64,000 nt of DNA from Theocolax elegans (GCA_026168455.1 CM047426.1:74861986-74925985), one strand, 5' to 3'; counted from the first letter of the stretch, positions 53,197-64,000 are shown. Translations and numbers: made by a program. The notes: generated by a model from the sequence alone, not told the origin.

Positions 53197-55146
53197 GTAT
53201 CCCACATACTTTGTTTAAGAAGTCAAACACCGCAACAGTTAATATACCAATTATTCATCACAGCTATAAATTCTCACACGAAAGCAGTGTTGATCATGTT
53301 ATTTGGTTTCACAATAAGAGAAACAGTTGAATCAAGTAAGTTTTTGAGCACAATTGAATAAGTGTTGTATATAATAAACAAGTAATGAATTTATCAAGTA
53401 CTCTCCTCTGTAAATAGAAATTATGATTTTGCAGAAAGCTATAACTACTTGATACAAAAAGAGTTAAATAATTTTTTAAATGCCTCTACAGCTGCGTATA
53501 TTAAAGTGAAGAATGTCATGAAACGAGCGTCTATCGAATCATACAAGTGTAGTCCAAGACAACAAGTGAAAGGTTTTTTCACTTCTTCAATTATAATTTA
53601 ATAATGAAAATGATTAGTATTAATAGTGACATATACATTCCACCGTTTAGGTGAGACTTTCTTAAATTAGGTCCAGTTTTCCAAGCATATTTTGTGTATC
53701 AATTTGATACGACACTCGATATGCTGCAAGTAATGTATACTTCTTGTGAAAGTACTTCCATGGAATATGTAAGATGTCATAATTCACTAAGTTGTAAAAA
53801 CCAACCACAGTCAAAAATATGCACAGGACAATTGCGTTCGTGTACATTTGTAGATAGAAATATGCAATTTTGCCATTCTGTGAGTAATCAATTTTTTGTC
53901 GTAATTTATAAACATTTGTCAATTGGGACTAATAAAAATTTGAAACCCTGAAAGCCAGAAAATAGTGAACGCAGGTACGAATGGATGAAAGGTGGAAATG
54001 GTCTTTTGTATGGACGAGAAGAAGGTAGATGTGATAATACTCAGGGTGTTGGCTCGATTTTAAATGCCCATACATGCGTGTGTGATTGTGTTAGTCCTAA
54101 CCGATTCGAAGCTCGACATTTCAGTTTACAAATGTCATGGGCGGATATTCAAACAATAAGTAACAACATATTTTTATAATAACATTCACTCTTTATGTGT
54201 TTCCAGCTTCCTTATTTTCCTGCGTATATTTTATTTCATTTATTTCTATTGCGGTTATGTAAACTTTAGTTTTGTACAATGAAAAGATGTTTATTATAAT
54301 CAAATTCACGAATGCGATGTCGTGTTTCAGAGTGGTTACAGGACTGAGATTTGTAAAAAGGAATTACATTTTTTATATACAGATACAGCAAGGTTTACTG
54401 AGGGTCAAATGGAACCATAATCCGATACACCTGAATGGGTAGAAGTAAACGAAATATCGAATGCATATTTGTTATCCAGAAACGTATCGTTTTCACACTA
54501 TTACAAAGTTATAGAAGAAGCAAGTCAAGATTAATAATTATGAAAGAAAATATGATTCAGTGACAACATTTTATAAAATGATCTGGTGTATACTGTTACT
54601 TTCACTCAAGATAGCCGTATTTTTTTGGACACTTTGCAACTGGAACAAAAAAGAAGTAGTCGTTGGCGTAAGATTTAAACAGGTGATGATAATTTAAAAA
54701 TTGGAGATTATAGGAGCACCTTTTGATTATTCCAGTGGGCAGTTAAATACTAAAAAATTGCGTTTTGTTTCTAATGACAATAAGAAAGATGAGAGGTAGT
54801 ATTGAGATGCTGTCTTCTGAAATAATTAACATAAAGGATGAATCCAGTATTGATAAAGAATAATTCAAATTTTTTAGATCAGAAAACGTATGTTCGCAAC
54901 CTGATGATCCAGCAGATCCAGAAAAGTAGATACGTATTCTAATGATAATTCTTACGTGGCATTCAGAATGACTGACTTACGAAAAGATTTAGGACAAAAC
55001 ACAGTGCCCTTTCTTGATTCCCAGGAAGTTACATCGAATCCTCCTTTGCCACTTTCTGGCGCGGGAATTTACTACAAAGCGGAACACGGCTTCGGTGGAT
55101 TTTTAGGTCTTAAAGTAGTTCAATTTGATTTATGCCATATTTTTAA
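53197..55146 (+). pseudogene. Array gene C, set 2: exons 2-7 with many single-base indels
   Basis: Exons: 2, 53197-53335; 3, 53435-53572; 4, 53651-53879 (one base short near 53,665); 5, 53955-54159 (one base short, with compensating changes near 54,130-54,155); 6, 54331-54795 (nine bases longer than the model); 7, 54878-55146 (two short). Exons 2 and 3 are intact. Exon 6 has an unusual load of extra single bases (ttactgaggg, ccataatccg, caagattaat, gatagccg) compared with B and C1. The donor after exon 5 is also changed (GTAACA for GTACAC). The copy is either a decaying pseudogene or a poorly polished stretch of assembly. It is the last copy before the repeat-rich block. Confidence 0.8.
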
Positions 55147-56697
55147 AAGTTATATAGTATAATTTCAACACAAGAGAATGTATTTTTTTATCTTAATTTA
55201 ATGTATCATATATATTGGGTGACTGAGTACAAACAGGCAATGTCAATTTTAATGTTTATTTTGATTTTGTGTCCCATTTTTGAAGGCAAAAAATACAAAA
55301 TAATTTCTTAATTCGGTCAATTTTCCGAAAATTAATTTTTTTGTGACTTTGTGACTTTTTAAAACATGAATTATTTTATGCGCAATAGAGTTATGTATAT
55401 CGCCCCCCCCCCCATCGCTTTGCGTTTCGGCCTCCCTATTTTTGGATTTTATATTGAATTTTGGAAATTTATCACAAATTCTAAAGAACCCCCTCCCCTT
55501 TCTCGAAAATTTTATTAATTTAAAAAAAATCATATTTTACCTCAAATTTCCTAAATTTTCGATAATTTACATCCAATCTTTAATAGTCCACATTTTAATG
55601 CTTAATTTTTAATAATTCTTCATACTTAAACCTTTTTATATTTGTATGTACACTATCTAAATTATTAAACGTCTAAATTATTAAAAATGATTAAAATATT
55701 CTTAAATAAAAAATAATTTAATTTTAATTCATAAAAACAATACTTATTGAATCTAATTTTGGATTTAATATGTATTCCAGATATTATTATTTTATGAAAA
55801 GTCAGTTAAATTTGAATTTTTGAAAATTAATCATAAATTTCAATTAAAAACCATATTTTCTTATTTCGGTGATATTTTCTTAAAAACATAACAACCGAAA
55901 CATAAAATAAAAATTTAATAAATTTGCTTATAATATCAGAATTTAGAATATATATACGAAAATTTACGTACTCGAATTCAGTTTGTAATCTGGTAAATAA
56001 AAATATATTTAAAAATTAATATTAATAAATAAATATAAATAAAAAATATTGATTTTATAAATAACACATCTAGAATTCTCGAAAGACGTAATAAACTAAT
56101 TGAAATAAATAATTTCTATCAAAGGTGATAATGCAAAAAAATAAAGAATTTGAAGAAAGCAACATGTTTAGTGAATTGAAAGTTGGAAATTTACCATGAA
56201 TAAAAAATCATCTGATGAAATGTCGTGAATTATTAAGAAAAACGACTTTGTCCATCAAATGTTCCTGGTTTTCAAAGAAAGAACACGTATTACCGATATT
56301 ATTCAAAATGGTTCAAAATATTCTATTGAATATTATGTCGTATAAATTGACATGTATTGTACCATATATGAGGATAATTCCGAAAATTCGTAAACGTGAC
56401 GGTAGCGACGACGATACTTTCATAAAATATAGTGATATTCGCATATAAACAAAATAAATTCAATATCTAATCAAATTTATATTATTACATTAAATATGTA
56501 TACACATAGATTTTAAGAACAACCCTGGGCATTAAATTTTTCTGGTTCTTCGATAATTTCCAGCACTTTTCATATACACCAATTTTAGGTGTTGTTCTTA
56601 AGCGAACAAGCCTGGCTTAAAATTGAAAAAAGAAATTCAATTGTAACAATTATTAATAATTTTTTTATAATAATTTAAAACATATCGTACAACGTAA
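55147..56697. repeat. AT-rich spacer repeat after gene C (copy 3)
   Basis: Non-coding spacer homologous to 45841-46858 and, from 55647, to 48018-49090. The 11-C run recurs at 55403-55413. Near 56513-56601 a small hairpin has ends TTAAGAACAAC and GTTGTTCTTAA. The frame at 56215-56448 is unrecognised and its 48.6-kb copy is interrupted, so I do not call it a gene. Confidence 0.75.
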
Positions 56698-57617
56698 CGT
56701 ACACAGGTGTTTTTATTAAAGTTATGGTAAATTATTGAAAATTTAGGAAAATTCGAGAGTGTATCATGCAAAATATAGCTCATTTGAAAAATTCGTAACA
56801 AATTATCGGAATTTCAGGAAAATTTTTAAAGAAATGTGACCATTTTTTAAAGTTTTGTAAGAAATTATCGAGATTTTTTTAAAGGGACAATTCTGGGTTA
56901 AAATTTGAAAAAACAATATTCAATTTTAGCAATTAATAATTTGTTTTATAACAATAGAAAACATTTCTTAATTTTTTGAACAAATTATATTATCAATAAC
57001 TTTTATTTAAAATTTTTTGACCATTTTATGTCACATAACTATTTTAATTAATTATTTAAATAATAGACTTACCGCAGGATATCTGACAGCTAAATCCTTT
57101 TTTTAAATAAATATTCAGACTTTTATTGAAATTATGTTTCATTCAAGTAGATTAAAATCATATTTAAAAAATAACTGTTAAAATGTCAGCCTATTCGATG
57201 AAATGGATCCTGAGATATCTGCAAGTCGATTATGAAAAAAAATCAGGGAGTCTCATAATTAATTAAAATAGTTATGTGACATATAAATCAGACAAAAAAT
57301 TTTAAATAAAAGTTAATAATAATATAATTTGTTCAAAAAATTAAGAAATGTTTTCTATTGTTATAAAACAAATTATTAATTGCTAAAATTGAATATTGTT
57401 TTTTCAAATTTTAACCCAGAATTGTCCCTTTAAAAAAATCTCGATAATTTCTTACAAAACTTTAAAAAATGGTCACATTTCTATAAAAATTTTCCTGAAA
57501 TTCCGATAATTTGTTACGAATTTTTCAAATGAGCTATATTTTGCATGATACACTCGCGAATTGTCCTAAATTTTCAATAATTTACCATAACTTTAAATAA
57601 AAAAACACCTGTGTACA
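56698..57617. repeat. Long palindrome with about 356-bp arms
   Basis: The left arm 56698-57053 and right arm 57258-57617 are near-perfect reverse complements. The outermost word is acacaggtgt/acacctgtgt; the innermost is tcacataactattttaatta and its complement. They are separated by about 204 bp of loop. The left arm alone exists at 49.08-49.40 kb. A truncated palindrome recurs at 59.07-59.72 kb. Such structures are prone to slippage and misassembly. Confidence 0.85.
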
Positions 57618-58247
57618 TATAGATCGATATAGAATTCGAAATGGCCCCTCATCAGTTCAATTACGGATATATATATATATATATTAACATAACTTCACCA
57701 AAATTTCTGTTATTATTCTATAGTTTATCCATATATTATATAAATAAGAGCTAAAGATCTAAAATATTAAGAGCGCTTATCACTCAACAGTGCAATAGTA
57801 TATGTTACAGTATAAATATTTAATCGTTTATTAATCCATATTTACAATAACTTCACCAAAATTTCTGTTTTCTAAAAAACATTTCCAGAGTTTATCCCAT
57901 ATATATATCAGATACTTCACCAAATATACAGGTAAGACTTATTATTTATATTATACTAAAATTTATTACTATAAAAAATAAAATCAAGTTAGTTGCGTGA
58001 ATTGGAGTATGATTTCGTATGAGTCATGAGAGCCAAATCCACAAAACAAAGAAAATAATTGTTGAAAACTAATTTTAGTTGTATTCCTTTTATTATTAAC
58101 AATTAGAGTTTAACATGCATTATCAATACATTAATTGTATTAAATCCCACAAAATTATTGCGTATTTTCTGAAATAATTTTATGATTTACCGCAATGTAG
58201 ATTTAAATTAATAATCGAGTATTCCTAGCAGAGATATTACTAAAGTG
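56957..58247 (+). repeat. 1.29-kb direct repeat, left copy
   Basis: Spans the inner half of the palindrome, a (TA)n run near 57668 and AT-rich DNA, ending in attactaaagtg. It matches 59072-60361 with scattered small indels. The two copies flank an 824-bp GC-rich segment. The repeats do not show the TG..CA ends or adjacent primer-binding site of ordinary LTRs. Confidence 0.85.
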
Positions 58248-59071
58248 TGACTTCAACTCGCCGATGAGAGGGGAGGTGAGTTGGTCAAGGGATGAGGTAC
58301 GCCACCAAGGAAGAGGGTGGTATTAATAATTAACAGCCTTCAATTATATATCAAAAATGCGAGGCTCGTGTAGCGTGTAGGCGTGTCCCGCGGTTTTATC
58401 GTGGTCGCGAGGGAAACGAAGGGGAATGGGTTCGGAGGACCTTTCGGATTAGAGAGTGAAGCAAAGTCGCCCGCCTCTGAGGTGTTAGCAGATTTGCAGC
58501 TCACGCGTTAAACGCATCACCGCACCGTCTGCTCAAGCTCAAGCGCTAGCGAGAAACGCAAGTCGCTCCCTCGGAGGAGTCTTGTAGGTTTGCAGCAAAT
58601 GCGGGATCGCAAGACTGCACCGCCTATTAGACTTTAGCGTTTGGCTACCTCGTGTAGGTATGGATAGGTTAGAGGTTAGTTCGGGAAAGTACGGATGCGC
58701 AGTTTCGCGTTTCGTGGTAGGAGACGTCCGTCTCCGATCGAGGCGAGAACGGTGTCATGCGAGCTCTATGGGGAGTTACCGTGACCCAGACGGGAGCGAA
58801 TTTCGCGGACGCGAAGTGCTATCTGGGAGTCGACGGGGAGAAACTCGTAGCCCACGGCACTTGATCTCGGAGAGGTTCGGGTTGCTAGGGTAGCAGGGGT
58901 GATGTCTCGTCCGTTCGGGAGTTCGAGTTCGACTGACCGTGCGGCGCGGAGTAGCGGCGATCGGCGGCGGGCCGCTCGGTTGGGCCAATCAACGTCGCCG
59001 AAAAAATCACGTTACTAGGGAGGAGAAGAGTTTTTCTCCCTCGCGAACGGTTAGGATTCCGCGAACTGAAT
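58248..59071. other. 824-bp GC-rich segment of unknown origin between two direct repeats
   Basis: The composition changes abruptly from AT-rich to CpG-containing GC-rich sequence and back. The left end folds as a stem (caactcgcc with ggtgagttg, loop about 12 bases). Near the right end lies ggagaagagtttttctcc. Two related blocks of about 80-100 bp repeat inside, each with gcaa(a)gtcgc, then tttgcagc, then a word ending ctgcaccgcc or caccgcaccg (about 58461-58530 and 58557-58625). Overlapping short frames (58660-58893 plus, 58776-58988 minus) are unrecognised. It could be the 5' non-coding part of a retroelement, a foreign insert, or an RNA-coding unit. Confidence 0.6.
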
Positions 59072-60361
59072 AAAACATATCTTAATTTTAAAAAAAATTA
59101 TATTATCAATAACTTTTATTTAAAATTTTTTTGACCATTTATGTCACATAACTATTTAATTAATTATTTAATAATAGACTTACCGCAGGATATCTGACAG
59201 CTAAATCCTTTTTTTAAATAAATATTCAGACTTTTATTGAAATTATGTTTCATTCAAGTAGATTAAAATCATATTTAAAAATAACTGTTAAAATGTCAGC
59301 CTATTCGATGAATGGATCCTGAGATATCTGCAAGTCGATTATGAAAAAAAATCAGGGAGTCTCATAATTAATTAAAATAGTTATGTGACATATAAATCGG
59401 ACAAAAATTTTAAATAAAAGTTAATAATAATATAATTTGTTCAAAAATTAAGAAATGTTTTCTATTGTTATAAAACAAATTATTAATTGCTAAAATTGAA
59501 TATTGTTTTTTCAAATTTTAACCCAGAATTGTCCCTTTAAAAAAATCTCGATAATTTCTTACAAAACTTTAAAAAATGGTCACATTTCTATAAAAATTTT
59601 CCTGAAATTCCGATAATTTGTTACGAATTTTTCAAATGAGCTATATTTTGCATGATACACTCTCGAATTTTCCTAAATTTTCAATAATTTACCATAACTT
59701 TAATAAAAAACACCTGTGTACATATATATCGATATATAATTCGAAATGGCCCCTCATCAGTTCAATTACGGATATATATATATATATATTAACAATAACT
59801 TCACCAAAATTTCTGTTATTATTCTATAGTTTATCCCATATATATATATATAAATAAAGAGCTAAAGATCTAAAATATTAAGAGCGCTTATCACTCAACA
59901 GTGCAATAGTATATTTACAGTATAAATATTTAATCGTTTTATTTAATCCATATTTACAATAACTTCACCAAAATTTCTGTTTTCTAAAAAACATTTCCAG
60001 AGTTTATCCCATATATATATCAGATACTTTACCAAATATACAGGTAAGACTTATTATTTATATTATACTAAAATTTATTACTATAAAAAAATAAAATCAA
60101 GTTAGTTGCGTGAATTGGAGTATGATTTCGTATGAGTCATGAGAGCCAAATCCACAAAACAAAGAAAATAATTGTTGAAAACTAATTTTAGTTGTATTCC
60201 TTTTATTATTAACAATTAGAGTTTAACATGCATTATCAAATACATTAATTGTATTAAATCCCACAAAATTATTGCGTATTTTCTGAAATAATTTTATGTT
60301 TTACCGCAATGTAGATTTAAATTAATAATCGAGTATTCCTAGCAGAGATATTACTAAAGTG
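59072..60361 (+). repeat. 1.29-kb direct repeat, right copy
   Basis: Second copy of 56957-58247, beginning taaaacatatcttaatttta and ending attactaaagtg at 60361, after which unique AT-rich DNA (caaatatataattt) follows. The left arm of the palindrome is truncated in this copy. Confidence 0.85.
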
Positions 60362-61966
60362 CAAATATATAATTTATTAATAGTACCTTGAAATTTTTTT
60401 CGATAACTTTAGTATATTCTTATAGATTGTAATTTAAAACTTTTTAGATACATTTCATGTTTGTCAATTTTCCGCGTATTCCTTACATAATGTCATTGTT
60501 ATCAAGTAAAATGTGTGTTTTTTTTAGTACTATAATGTAAAGCCATAAAATGTTATATTTTATTGTTGTTAGGCGAACAATTGAACTATAGTAACAATTT
60601 TATGGATGGTATATAAAGTTTTGAATATTATATTTATAAAAATATTTTTACAAGACTATTTATTTATTACTACTCATCATTCAGCATATTACAGTAATGT
60701 TATCAAATTGTATATTGGTATAACTTAATAAACAGTTCTTGATGTAAGTGCTTTTAATAATATATTATGATTAAATATTCTTCATACAATTCTTGTATTA
60801 AAAAATATTTTTCACTCCGACGGTCTGAAAAGTATATTTTCTTGACCTGGTTACAGGGAGTAGAAATACATTTTATTCCTTAGGGACGTAAATTTACTTT
60901 ATTCCCTCTAAACTCACTTTATTGCCCGCTAAATTTACTTTCTCCCTACAAATTTAATTTTTTATTCAAAATATTTCTATTTTGTGGTTAGGGGAAAGTC
61001 TTATATGCACCGCGGAAATAACTGGTAATTATTCCCTTACGCGATGTTCTGCCCTCGCTAAAGCTGTGGCATCAAACTTCACCCGCGGAAATAAAGATCG
61101 ATTTCACTCCCTTGGTGCATAAATATCTATTATATATTAGTTCGGAAATAATTTATATTGTACATATATAATTCTTGTATTATTTTGGAAGGTTATTGCG
61201 ATGGTGATAACACTTGATTTTGTACGTAAATACATAAGTATTGTTTTCTAATTATGAGAATTCTATGATGTGTAATTTTATAAACTATGATACTTTAATA
61301 TAGTGTACAATTAATTGCAAAATAATAGGAAAGTCAACAAATCAAATAATTTTTATGAAACTTTATTGTTAAAATTTAATATTTTTTTAGACTAAATGTA
61401 TTTATAATTTTTATTTGCAAGTATGAATGACGACTGAGTAAAGCTTAAGTTGCTCTTTTTGTAAAATCTTTATGTATTATGTCATATTACTGATCAACGA
61501 TAATTGGTGTAGTAAATTTCTTTAAGGTGATGTGATACCCAAATTACAGGAATTTACATCTAAAATCCCAAAAATTTAAAAAACTAATGGAAATAAAAAT
61601 CTGAAAAAAATTACAGGTAATGTTGAAAGCAAATAGAATACCGTTACAGAGCGATTTTTTCAAAATAATTAATTTAAAATGAATTATATCGAAATAACCA
61701 TTTTTTGGTCGGTAATATATAGCTAAAAACAAAGCTGCACGGCTGCTCAAAAATCTCGTTGATTTATTGATAATAAAATTTGAAAAAATTCATAGACTAT
61801 CTTTAATGTAAATACAACACCGTTACAGAGCGTTGTTATCGATAAAGTATACTGTTTGCTTGAGAAAAAATAAATACTGATTTGGTTTTAATGGGTTTAC
61901 ATCTCCTTAATACAAATTGCTTCAGTTACATGCAAAATGGTGACTTTGAATATAAATAGTTGTAGC
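60362..61966. repeat. AT-rich spacer with degenerate tandem words, upstream of gene D
   Basis: Mostly unremarkable AT-rich DNA. At about 60866-60960 a 20-25-base word (roughly aaatttactttattccct) recurs in degenerate tandem. At 61645-61655 and 61821-61831 the word accgttacagagcg appears twice about 175 bases apart within loosely similar flanks. Near 61003-61120 cgcggaaataa occurs twice, bounded by tatgcacc and ggtgcata. No gene was found; the 68-codon minus frame at 61544-61750 is unrecognised. Confidence 0.5.
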
Positions 61967-61985
61967 GTTTTTGTTCCTATATTTT
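61967..61985. repeat. Target-site duplication, left copy
   Basis: Gtttttgttcctatatttt, 19 bases, identical to 62414-62432 on the other side of the SINE. Confidence 0.9.
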
Positions 61986-62413
61986 ATTCTTGATTTTGTG
62001 CACTCTTTTTCCTGGCACTTCCTACCGTTTATCTCCCTGGGGACTTACGGTGTCCACCTACCACCTATGTGTGGGTGCTTTTTTCCCTCCCTTAAAAACC
62101 CCACCATCTCGCATTCGCCCGGGGTTATGCCCGTGGATGAGGGAAACCTGTGAAGCAGGGAAAACCTCACCCGAGATGGCCGGTGTATTCGAAACATTCT
62201 TTTTGGGTGTCAAAGTCACATTGCGTAGGCCTTGACACCGAAACCGAATGTTTCACACCTCCCGCTAACGTTGTGAAGTGTGGAAAAACACCTAACCGAT
62301 CCCGAAAGCCGTACAAGAATGGTGTCACCCATCCAAGTACGAACCGCACTCAGTGCTGCTTAACTTTCGTGATCGGCCGAGGTGCGTCTCCGCCACTCCG
62401 CCACCGCGTCGGT
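61986..62413 (-). mobile_element. 5S-rRNA-headed SINE (SINE3-like), about 428 bp
   Basis: GC-rich insert bounded by a perfect 19-bp direct duplication. Read on the minus strand, its first about 120 bases resemble 5S rRNA, including the pol III internal control region: an A-box-like AAGTTAAGCAGC (62355-62366) and a C-box-like TACTTGGATGGGTGACA (62323-62339). The body that follows is unrelated to 5S and contains a two-part perfect stem (gaaacattc with gaatgtttc, and ggtgtcaa with ttgacacc, 62191-62254). The 3' end becomes A-rich (gtgcacaaaatcaagaat). A 5S-derived head, a pol II-unrelated body and a long target duplication are the marks of a LINE-mobilised SINE3-type element. Frames on the plus strand across it are chance. 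Confidence 0.85.
62295..62412 (-). pseudogene. 5S rRNA-derived region (SINE head)
   Basis: Minus-strand similarity to eukaryotic 5S rRNA runs from about the tccgatcacc-like region (ggccgatcacgaaagttaag) through the C box to the decaying 3' third. The 5' and 3' acceptor-stem parts of true 5S are not conserved, so this is not a functional 5S gene. It probably retains pol III promoter function for the SINE. Confidence 0.8.
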
Positions 62414-62432
62414 GTTTTTGTTCCTATATTTT
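62414..62432. repeat. Target-site duplication, right copy
   Basis: Second copy of the 19-base duplication; the gene D start codon lies about 120 bases further on. Confidence 0.9.
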
Positions 62433-62550
62433 TAAGAAATATATTTCAGGAAAACATAAGGCTAAAAATTTTTAAATTATTGTTATTTCACAGAATTACC
62501 ACATCTTAGGTACGTAAAATTCAACAGTTGCATAAACTAGATAGTGCAAT

Positions 62551-63928
62551 ATGTCTCGCATTTTACTATTTCTCTATGTTGCATTACATTGTTGCCTATG
62601 TCAACAAAGCTGTTTGGCATCGAAAACATCAGTTGAATCACCAACAAAGTCAGGTGGAATATATTCAAAAGTTCCTAAATTTGCTTACAAACTTGTAGCA
62701 CAATATTTTTCTGGATATCGAGAAGTCGAAAAGGCAGTACGCGGAATTATACCAAAGACTGCAGAAGCACAGAATATAAGCGCCGGTCAATTAGAATTAA
62801 TTCAGAAATTGGACACCTTATCTACTGATTTTCGAGAAGGATTTCACGAACTCAAAGAAATGCTGAACGAGCAAATACGAGACAAATTAACTCAAAAAAC
62901 TGATATGTTGTCTGAGTACGTTGCGGATATTAATTTTTTATATTTAGTCTTTATAAATATATATAAAATTATAAACATTTATTCACCAAAATACCTGAAA
63001 CAGTATGCCTTCTATACTACGACTCACCGATTAGGAGAATTAAGATCTACAATACAACGAATGCATAACATTCTTATTCAAAGGATATTAAAGGGGAAAG
63101 TATTATTCACATTATTGCAAAGCATAAGTGGGTAAGTCATTTACTCTAATCTTTTTATATGTATTTAAATATATAGAATACCCTATGAATTTACGAGAGT
63201 CACACATTTAGTGCATAGTAAATTTATAAATGTGGGATTAAAATTGTACATATTTTAGTAAAATTATCATTTTACAGGTGTCTCAAATACTTTGTTTGAG
63301 GCAGCAAACTCCGCAACAGTTAATTTATAGTTTATACGACACGGTAATAACTTCTCATATGAAAGGATTATTATTGGTACTTTTTAGTTTTAAACTTAGA
63401 GAAGCTTTTGAAAATGGTAACTCTTAATTTTGTTCTCTCTAATATAATTACGTATATTATATCAAATAATACTTCATCGCAGAAAGTTATGCGTACGTCA
63501 TGCAAAATGAATTCAACCATTTTCTCTCACTCACTACAAATACATATTTACAAGTATCGACTCTTATGAAAACAGCGTCTACGGAACTTTACAAATGTAA
63601 TCCAAGAACATATAAAAAAGGTTTTTAATAGCATAATAATAACATAAAAGTGTTAAAAATATATCATTAATAATTTCGTAAATTATTTTAATCCCATAGG
63701 AACAAACTATTTAAAACTAGGTCCAGTTTTCCAAATATACTTTGTGTATCAATTTGATACAACTTTACCTGGTTGGAAAGTACCATTTACTTCTTGCGAA
63801 AAAACATCAGGACAGTATGTAAGGTGTTATAAATCATTATCATGCCAAAACCAACCACAATCAAAATATGCGAAGGACAATTGCAACAATGTAAATTTAT
63901 AGACAAACAAATGCAATTTTGTCATTCG
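62551..63928 (+). CDS. Array gene D: divergent DUF4803-like secreted protein, exons 1-4, continues past window
   Basis: Exons: 1, 62551-63131; 2, 63278-63416; 3, 63483-63620; 4, 63700-63928; intron 4 then reaches the window edge. Exons 2 and 3 have exactly the family lengths (139 and 138 nt) and phases although the sequence is clearly divergent from A-C, so D is an older paralogue. Exon 1 starts with a signal peptide (MSRILLFLYVALHCCLCQQS) and is 35 nt longer than in A or B. Exon 4 keeps LGPVFQIYFVYQFDTTL followed by PGWKVPFTSCE. Two one-base deletions in A runs break the frame: near 63,081 in exon 1 and near 63,868 in exon 4. Restoring length would give the conserved ends before each donor (HKW; CHS). 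A SINE sits 119 bp upstream of the ATG and may affect its promoter or 5' UTR. Confidence 0.78.
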
Positions 63929-64000
63929 GTAAGTACACCAATTTTATTTGCCGTAATTTGTATGCACTTATAATTTGTAAATTAATAAAAATTTGAAAAA

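Noticed and set aside
56215..56448. 77-codon frame in the spacer repeat
   Set aside because: The copy near 48.6 kb is interrupted by base changes, so the frame is not maintained.
56957..60361. Calling the direct repeats plus GC-rich centre an LTR retrotransposon
   Set aside because: There are no TG..CA termini, no primer-binding site or polypurine tract at the junctions, and no gag or pol frame; the left repeat also continues into a longer palindrome.
61971..62509. Overlapping plus-strand frames of 60-119 codons before gene D
   Set aside because: They lie across the 5S-headed SINE, whose own direction is minus, and are not protein-coding.
1..64000. tRNA genes, CRISPR arrays, telomeric TTAGG arrays, bacterial operons
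   Set aside because: I looked for B-box words, regularly spaced direct repeats, TTAGG runs and Shine-Dalgarno-led gene trains, and found none.

Overview
The window looks like insect nuclear DNA, most likely Hymenoptera (bee, ant or wasp); this is an inference. The DNA is strongly A+T-rich with scattered GC-richer islands. Genes are made of short exons with canonical GT..AG introns of often under 200 bases. The one recognisable protein family (DUF4803-like, recalled from memory) is arthropod-type. There is no sign of prokaryotic organisation.

Bases 1-36,600 are gene-poor. They hold AT-rich intergenic or intronic sequence, microsatellites, several GC-richer islands that could be conserved regulatory DNA, one short TIR element (28,458-28,723) and one convincing small spliced gene on the minus strand (17,967-19,469). 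That gene has five phase-0 exons encoding a 124-residue secreted peptide with four cysteines in the mature part. No single open reading frame reveals it. Two weaker candidate exons are noted at 657-975 and 15,130-15,219.

Bases 36,676-64,000 are a tandem array of one secreted-protein family. The canonical gene has seven exons, with model lengths of 546, 139, 138, 230, 206, 456 and 271 nt. The sum, 1986 nt, is exactly 662 codons (661 residues plus stop). Copies, all on the plus strand, are: A (36,676-40,268), with exons 2-4 tandemly duplicated inside the gene; B (41,292-45,840), complete in exon content; C, a composite made of an exon-1 fragment (46,859-47,052), a truncated set C1 (exons 2-6', 51,681-53,052) and a second set C2 (exons 2-7, 53,197-55,146); and D (62,551 to beyond the window edge), an older and more divergent paralogue. 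A, B, C2 and D all carry single-base insertions or deletions inside exons. Either most copies are decaying or the assembly is poorly polished across these near-identical duplications.

The array is full of repeats: long palindromes inside intron 1 of B and C, a 0.93-kb TIR element beside each palindrome whose ends match the element at 28.46 kb, a 2.57-kb element with about 157-bp inverted termini inside intron 1 of C, and a repeated AT-rich spacer. Downstream lie two 1.29-kb direct repeats flanking an 824-bp GC-rich segment of unknown origin. A 5S-rRNA-headed SINE with a perfect 19-bp target-site duplication sits about 120 bp upstream of gene D. The array appears to have grown by repeated microhomology-joined duplication.
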